Assembly (NCBI RefSeq): GCF_003818135.1
Contig: NZ_RPOH01000042.1
Location: 18,328-82,327, forward strand
Direction of reading: 5' to 3'
Length of the DNA stretch: 64,000 nt
From: Buttiauxella warmboldiae
GTDB lineage: Bacteria; Pseudomonadota; Gammaproteobacteria; Enterobacterales; Enterobacteriaceae
Each line of letters begins with the position of its first letter. Within the stretch, counting starts at the first letter, position 1. Both the position numbers and the translations under genes were made by a program. This document shows positions 59,129-64,000 of this stretch, in pieces. Under the pieces are notes generated by a model, which searched no databases, was not told where the DNA came from, and saw nothing but the letters and a program-made list of their open reading frames with translations.

Positions 59129-62100
59129 TTAAACGTCCCTGAAAATCCCCAATACCGGATGCCACAACCACGCTTCGTAGTCATCGTCACCGGCGCGTAA
59201 ATTAATTTCGCCGTATCTTTCACTTACCGCGGCAAGCTCCAGATCGCGCGCCTCTGCAAGCTCGGTTAGCACCGTCGCGTAATCGGTATCGATCCAGGCT
59301 CGCACCCCCTCAGCCATTTCCAGCTCGCGGTAGTTGAATATTCCCGGCTCCTTCCATTTCGCCACGCCGTCGTCACGTATCATAAATGTGGGCTCATCGA
59401 GCTCATCTTCCATATAGAGAAAATACTGAGATTCTTTCTGCGTCTGGCGGAATGGGGTACGGCGCTGCAACTCCCCGCTCCAGTTCACCGGCAGCCGCCA
59501 CCAGTGTGCGGCAACGGGCTGCTCTTTACTTTTACCCAGCAGCTCTTCCCATGTCCGGCCGTGCTCCAGGGCTATCAGGCTGTCATACTGGCGAATGCCC
59601 GGCGTAGGACGCATATCGAGAATGCGCGGTACGGCATTGATACAGCGATAATCCTCTGGCTGGAGCAGTTCGGTGAGATCGTGGCTGGAGAGCGTAAAGC
59701 GCGATGTTTCGAAACCCGGCTTACAATACGCGAGGCTTTCTTGTTTCATCGCCCGCACGTTTTGACTAAGAATGAGCAGATTATGGTGCTGCGGCACCCT
59801 TTGCCGGTGACGCTGAATGCGCCCGGCAAACTGAATCAGAGAGCGCACTGAACTCGGTTCAATAATTCCCCAGTCGGCATCCCAGTCGCGGCCGACTTCA
59901 ATAACAGAGGTACCAAGCACGACAAAAATATGGTGCTGAGCAGGATGCTGTTCAACCGCACGCGCAATTGCCGGGTGCAATTCAAGCGGGTTTCTCACAT
60001 CACGGGTAAAGGCCCCATCCAGGCATTTTTCAATATGCGAGCGTATCGCAAGAGGATGCTGGCTATGGTAAACACAATAATGAATGCAATATCCCACAGG
60101 TGATGGCATACGCATCAGAGCCTGCGCTATTGCAACCAGCGGTTTGATATTCGCGATACGCACCAGACCCTGGGATACCGTTTTGTCGTTTTTATGCTTT
60201 TGATAGTGCCGCTTATGCAACCTTAGGATTTCGCCATGTAGCGTCCCGGCAAGCGCGGCGATAACGGCACCGGGTTGCGGGCTGGCTGATGTAACGTTAA
60301 CCATTTCCGCCTGGCGTAAAACGGCTTTCGCAGGCAAACGTTTTGCGCGACGCTGCGCAAACTTGCAATGCTCATCATAAAACGCTTTCGACTCTCCAAA
60401 CGCCGCCGCGTGAGAATCATCCTCATCAAACCAGGCGCAGCAGACATTTAACGGCAATCCCGCCTCTCCACAGGCCTGCTGGTACGCCTTACGCCCGGAG
60501 CAGTAGGCGGAGAATAATGCCAGCACCAGCGAGGGCGGCAGCGTTGCAGAAGAGAGCAATACACGCCCGCCGAGCATGGCCGTCCAGTTCACCAGCCGAC
60601 AAAGCGCATGCTGATCGGCAATATCAAAATCGTCCGGCTCATCAAGCACCAGATCGCTGGTCAGCAGGCGTAACATCGGTGCTATCTGTTTTCCGCCGCG
60701 CACGCCTTCGGTTGCGGGCATAATGTGGTCGATGGTGGCGACTAAAACCGGGGCGTTAACCAGTTTGCTGAGCTTAGGATCGCTGTCGAACAGGTGGCGC
60801 AACGGCCCCTGATTTACGACTCCATCGTAATGGACGTACTGATGTTGTTCAAACAGCTCATCCGCAGATGCGCTACTTTGATCCGGTTCGGTTGCGTTGA
60901 CGCCATATAATTCCCGCACCGCAGACGAACCAATCAGTACCGCAAGGTCATCTTCACCCAGCCCAAGACGGGTGCGTAATGCTTCCCCGGTTTGTAGCGT
61001 TAAGGTACGCAACCCCAACGCGACGGTAAAACGGCAGCCTTCTTCTTCCTGTGCAAGCGCGTACATAATACGTGCATTGGCAAAGGTTTTTCCGCAGCCA
61101 GTTGAAGCCATATTGATGCCAAAAAAGCCCTGCTTACGAGAAACATCGCGCAGACTTTCAGCCACATCCCACGCCCGGTTTTGCCAACGAAAGCGATCGT
61201 CTCCGGCCCGCTGCCGGAACCCTTTATGCCGTGTAATAGCCGGAAGATGTGCGCGTAAAGCAGGCAGTGTGCGCCCCAATAGTAACGCGTGATGCCCCAC
61301 GCCAACGTTATGCTCGTCGAGCTTTTGCTTGCGTTGCGAGGTTTGGCGATCGGTATTCGCCCACGCGAGGTAGCTGGCATCCTGCCATGCCGATACGGGA
61401 ACAGGCTGCGCAGAGTAGTGGTGATCGGCAAGCATCAGGGCCAGGCGTGCAAGATGCACAGTGAAGTGCTGATCCAGGGTACCAAATTCAGTGAGTGAAA
61501 CAGCATGAGCCGCGCGTTTTGCTAACTGTTGCGCTTTATCCCGCCAGGTTTGACTTTGCAGCGGGGTTCCGTGCGGGAACGTCCAGAGCCGACGAAAATC
61601 AGACTCGCGAAAGCGGCTATCCCGATGATTAAGCGCATTCCAGTCGGCATTAAGCTGGCAGGTTAACCAGTGTTCCGACAGCGACGGTGCGTTATCGCCC
61701 AGATATTGCGGCAGGCGATGATGGGAAAGAATAAGCCAGGCAATAGTTCTGGCTAACGGCGGCAAATCGGTAAATGGGCTACTATGGTGGTTTATGCTAT
61801 CTTGCTGAACTCGCTGTAAAATATCTCTTTCATCCTGCGCCGTTAGCATGCCCAGCCGCACCAGCCATTCATGGTCAGTTTGCGTGCCGACAAATGCCTG
61901 AAACAGCCGTACAGATACCCACTCATGGCGAAAGGGCTGAAATTTTAGCGTGGTATCACCTTGTAGCCCGGCCTGAAATAATGCCCCCGCTTTGCCAAAA
62001 TCATGAAACAGACCGGCAATAGCGGCGAGCAGCGCAATACTCTCCGTACTGCACCAGTGTGATTCACTCTGGCTACGCAAAATATCCCGCGATGTTCGAT

Positions 62101-62371
62101 TGGTTGGCGCGGTCCCCATCGAATTAAACCGACGCGCATTGCCAACAATCCACAGCAACTCGGTTTGCCCACCTTTTTTTATCCAGTGGCAGGCAACTGC
62201 CGTATTACGCCTCGCGGTTTTACGCAGCAACCTGCGTAACGTATTCAGCCCCTCAAGAGTGATTGGCGTTTGCCAGGCCGCGTCGCCTTTGCGTTCAGCA
62301 AATTGATCCAATATTTGACAGCTTTGTTCACGGGCTTTTTTAGTACATTGCGAGATAAGTAAAATATTCAT
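59129..62371 (-). CDS. cas3: Type I-F Cas2-Cas3 fusion helicase-nuclease
   Basis: Nuclease-helicase that degrades target DNA, fused in type I-F to a Cas2 domain so that it also joins Cas1 in spacer acquisition. Of 1080 residues, about 1-95 are Cas2-like (MNILLISQCTKKAR). The HD nuclease motif LFHDFGKA has His123 and Asp124. Helicase motifs follow: Walker A STGCGKT, the DEPD box, and SSATLP. Length and motifs are complete, so it should be active. The start overlaps the cas1 stop (ATGA). Confidence 0.96.
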   Translation of the reverse strand: MNILLISQCTKKAREQSCQILDQFAERKGDAAWQTPITLEGLNTLRRLLRKTARRNTAVACHWIKKGGQTELLWIVGNARRFNSMGTAPTNRTSRDILRSQSESHWCSTESIALLAAIAGLFHDFGKAGALFQAGLQGDTTLKFQPFRHEWVSVRLFQAFVGTQTDHEWLVRLGMLTAQDERDILQRVQQDSINHHSSPFTDLPPLARTIAWLILSHHRLPQYLGDNAPSLSEHWLTCQLNADWNALNHRDSRFRESDFRRLWTFPHGTPLQSQTWRDKAQQLAKRAAHAVSLTEFGTLDQHFTVHLARLALMLADHHYSAQPVPVSAWQDASYLAWANTDRQTSQRKQKLDEHNVGVGHHALLLGRTLPALRAHLPAITRHKGFRQRAGDDRFRWQNRAWDVAESLRDVSRKQGFFGINMASTGCGKTFANARIMYALAQEEEGCRFTVALGLRTLTLQTGEALRTRLGLGEDDLAVLIGSSAVRELYGVNATEPDQSSASADELFEQHQYVHYDGVVNQGPLRHLFDSDPKLSKLVNAPVLVATIDHIMPATEGVRGGKQIAPMLRLLTSDLVLDEPDDFDIADQHALCRLVNWTAMLGGRVLLSSATLPPSLVLALFSAYCSGRKAYQQACGEAGLPLNVCCAWFDEDDSHAAAFGESKAFYDEHCKFAQRRAKRLPAKAVLRQAEMVNVTSASPQPGAVIAALAGTLHGEILRLHKRHYQKHKNDKTVSQGLVRIANIKPLVAIAQALMRMPSPVGYCIHYCVYHSQHPLAIRSHIEKCLDGAFTRDVRNPLELHPAIARAVEQHPAQHHIFVVLGTSVIEVGRDWDADWGIIEPSSVRSLIQFAGRIQRHRQRVPQHHNLLILSQNVRAMKQESLAYCKPGFETSRFTLSSHDLTELLQPEDYRCINAVPRILDMRPTPGIRQYDSLIALEHGRTWEELLGKSKEQPVAAHWWRLPVNWSGELQRRTPFRQTQKESQYFLYMEDELDEPTFMIRDDGVAKWKEPGIFNYRELEMAEGVRAWIDTDYATVLTELAEARDLELAAVSERYGEINLRAGDDDYEAWLWHPVLGIFRDV

Positions 62372-63339
62372 GCACGAGGCTGCCCGAATTTAAGGGCGGT
62401 TGCCTGCAACGAGGTAATCAATAAATCCAACGCCTCTGACTGCTGGAAGCCGGTAATGCAACGCTGGCGAAACGTTTGCTCGTCCTCCCCCTCCATCGCA
62501 GCGATAAATGCCTGTGGCAAAATCAATGCATCTTTAATCAGGTCAGCAAGATCAAATACCAGCCCGCCACGCCGGGTTTTGCCATGCAGAACTGCCAGCC
62601 CTTGTGGAATACCGGTTACCCATGTTGCCACCGCGGCCAGGCCATAAGCCAGATAATTGCCATGATCGAGGAAACGGTTTGCACAATCATTGCCACCACC
62701 GCGTTTTGCACGGGTAAAATCGCCATATTGTACGGCCAGGCTTGCAAGCTTATAGAGCGTTTTGGTAAGCAAGGCTTCCTGTAGCATCAACTCATTTTGC
62801 GAACCGGCGGCCGCAATACCTTCGCGAAAGCGAGAGAGTTTTTCACTCAAGGTTGCTGAAGCAAGCTGGAAACGGTTTTCGCGCTGCATTCGGGTATTTA
62901 ACCAGTGGCGTTCAATTTGTTCGATTCGCACCTGCTGAAAATACTTCGCGGCGGCAAGCCGTTTATTTTCATCAAACCAGAAAGCTACCCAGTTTTGCAG
63001 ATATTCTGTCGGGCGATACTCACTTTGCGGAGTCAGCCAGGAAACATCAATATCGACTTCATTTCCAGCATAAAGCGGCGTCCCGCCACCGCCACAAAAA
63101 CCGACCAGTACCCCGGCGCGGGCAAACTCCCGCATTGCCGCCTGAGTGACCGATGTTCCCGTACCCAGCATAATGACAGTGGTATTGGCGATGGGGATAT
63201 TCCAGTAAAATGACTCTTTACCTTCGTCGGTGACATATTCCACACGCCCACCATTCACCAGTACCCGGCAATATTGCAGGTAATAAATATTTGCACGTTT
63301 TGAATGAAGAATTGTTTTAAGATCCGCAGGCATAAGCAT
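62368..63339 (-). CDS. cas1: Type I-F CRISPR integrase Cas1
   Basis: Metal-dependent integrase that inserts new spacers. 323 residues; the catalytic residues expected for I-F Cas1 are Glu188 (LMLQEALLTK), His252 (AVLHGKTRRGG), Asp263 and Asp266 (VFDLADLIKD). The start at 63339 is an ATG with GGAG ten bases upstream; the ATG two codons on is an alternative. It is the first gene of the cas operon and the closest to the array. Confidence 0.95.
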   Translation of the reverse strand: MLMPADLKTILHSKRANIYYLQYCRVLVNGGRVEYVTDEGKESFYWNIPIANTTVIMLGTGTSVTQAAMREFARAGVLVGFCGGGGTPLYAGNEVDIDVSWLTPQSEYRPTEYLQNWVAFWFDENKRLAAAKYFQQVRIEQIERHWLNTRMQRENRFQLASATLSEKLSRFREGIAAAGSQNELMLQEALLTKTLYKLASLAVQYGDFTRAKRGGGNDCANRFLDHGNYLAYGLAAVATWVTGIPQGLAVLHGKTRRGGLVFDLADLIKDALILPQAFIAAMEGEDEQTFRQRCITGFQQSEALDLLITSLQATALKFGQPRA

Positions 63340-63625
63340 GAAAAGAGTACTCCGAGAAAAAAGATCCGGTTTGAAACGGCCATTTTTTCACAATTTTTAT
63401 TGGCCATCCCAGCAATTAATTTCATTGAATGTATTCACCATTTGCTTCCCAAAGATAGATCACGGAGGCTGGCGAGAATATATAAAATATTTAATGTTAT
63501 TAATATGCCATGAAAATGCTAAACAGAAGTGTTTTACCACAATGCCGTGAACCTCGACTAATGTGTAAAAATGAGTCTCATAATGCCATGGTATAAATCA
63601 AAAAAGAGTTATAAGGCTCGCTAAA
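63340..63625. other. Region between cas1 and the CRISPR array
   Basis: 286 AT-rich bases with no gene. It should hold the cas operon promoter (leftward). Since the array is also read leftward and its decayed end faces this region, it is the array trailer rather than the leader. No strong terminator is visible, so array transcripts may run on into cas1. Confidence 0.6.
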
Positions 63626-63653
63626 TCTAATATTCTGCCTGTACGCAGTGAAC
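63626..63653 (-). repeat. Degenerate terminal CRISPR repeat
   Basis: The cas1-proximal repeat keeps CTGCCTGTACG-CAGTGAAC but has lost one G of the stem and diverges in the first eight bases. The hairpin shortens to CTGC/GCAG. Terminal repeats decay at the end opposite the leader, which fixes array polarity. Confidence 0.85.
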
Positions 63654-64000
63654 GAAACGTTCAGGCTCTGAATGATTTCTACATCTTTCTAAGCTGCCTG
63701 TACGGCAGTGAACACGCATGGCGTGGATTTGCTTCCACTGTTCAGTTTCTAAGCTGCCTGTACGGCAGTGAACCCACCGCAGCGGAAAACGCAGCAACAC
63801 CCACTTTTCTAAGCTGCCTGTACGGCAGTGAACAAGACATTGCCCGGGAACATTGGGGCGTGATGTTTCTAAGCTGCCTGTACGGCAGTGAACAAAATCA
63901 CCGAAGTTTCCGGGCCGAACGGATCCTTTCTAAGCTGCCTGTACGGCAGTGAACTACCCGACATATCAGCATGGAGTAACTCAATTTTTCTAAGCTGCCT
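63626..64000 (-). CRISPR. Type I-F CRISPR array (trailer end; continues beyond the window)
   Basis: Seven repeats and six spacers are visible. Intact 28-base repeats are at 63686, 63746, 63806, 63866 and 63927; a decayed one at 63626-63653 and a truncated one from 63987. On the plus strand repeats read TTTCTAAGCTGCCTGT then ACGGCAGTGAAC. The crRNA strand is therefore minus: it starts GTTCACTGCC, forms the CTGCC/GGCAG hairpin cut by Cas6f, and leaves the handle CTTAGAAA. Spacers are 32 bases, except 63894-63926 with 33. All intact repeats are identical. The leader must lie to the right, outside the window. Confidence 0.97.

Noticed and set aside
63538..63553. Further decayed CRISPR repeat (GCCGTGAAC near 63544)
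   Set aside because: Only a short match, and its spacing of about 100 bases from the terminal repeat does not fit the 60-base period.

Overview
The window is chromosomal DNA from a member of the Enterobacteriaceae. Protein sequences and gene order from 1 to about 31,900 follow the leuS-lptE-holA-nadD ... dacA-ybeD-lipB-lipA-tatE ... cspE-dcuC-rna-rnk segment of Escherichia coli and its relatives. The genus cannot be fixed from sequence alone. Most of the window has the balanced to GC-rich composition of an enterobacterial core. About 33,000 to 39,800 is clearly AT-rich and looks acquired.

Region 1 (1-18,180) is core housekeeping: leucyl-tRNA synthetase, LPS transport (lptE), DNA polymerase delta (holA), NAD synthesis (nadD), cobalamin assembly (cobD, cobC), ribosome factors (rsfS, rlmH), cell elongation and wall remodelling (mrdA, mrdB, rlpA, dacA), lipoate synthesis (lipB, lipA), and tatE, ybeM, crcB and cspE. 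lipB carries a single-base frameshift, so de novo lipoylation may be broken. Region 2 (18,200-25,300) holds a Cu/Ag efflux operon (small secreted protein, cusF, cusC, cusB, cusA). It lies beside the last 31 codons of a destroyed pagP, and its outer-membrane gene is cut by an in-frame amber codon. Region 3 (25,500-32,980) returns to core genes: dcuC, rna, a hydrolase, a GntP-family permease behind two GntR-like boxes, rnk, ybcJ, folD and tRNA-Arg(TCT).

Region 4 (33,000-43,600) starts at tRNA-Arg with the wreck of a P4-type integrase. It continues with an AT-rich arabino-oligosaccharide cluster: an MFS permease, a GH51 arabinofuranosidase, a GPH-family symporter and an ArsR-type regulator that follows a large nested palindrome. 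Then come degraded DNA, a proline-iminopeptidase-like hydrolase, ydhS and a truncated araE. Region 5 (43,600-55,100) has a globin-coupled diguanylate cyclase, a BhsA-like periplasmic protein, trkG, the selenocysteine-containing formate dehydrogenase-N operon fdnGHI with FNR and NarL-type sites, then ybdJ, ybdG and ybdK.

Region 6 (55,240-64,000) is a complete type I-F CRISPR-Cas operon (cas1, cas2-3 fusion, csy1, csy2, csy3, cas6f, all on the minus strand) and the first six spacers of an array that runs off the right edge. Array orientation and a decayed repeat next to cas1 show that this is the trailer end, so the leader and newest spacers lie outside the window. I found no wholly new system. 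The least described elements are the arabinan-cluster regulator with its palindromic operator, the secreted protein that heads the copper operon, and three tiny unannotated reading frames.
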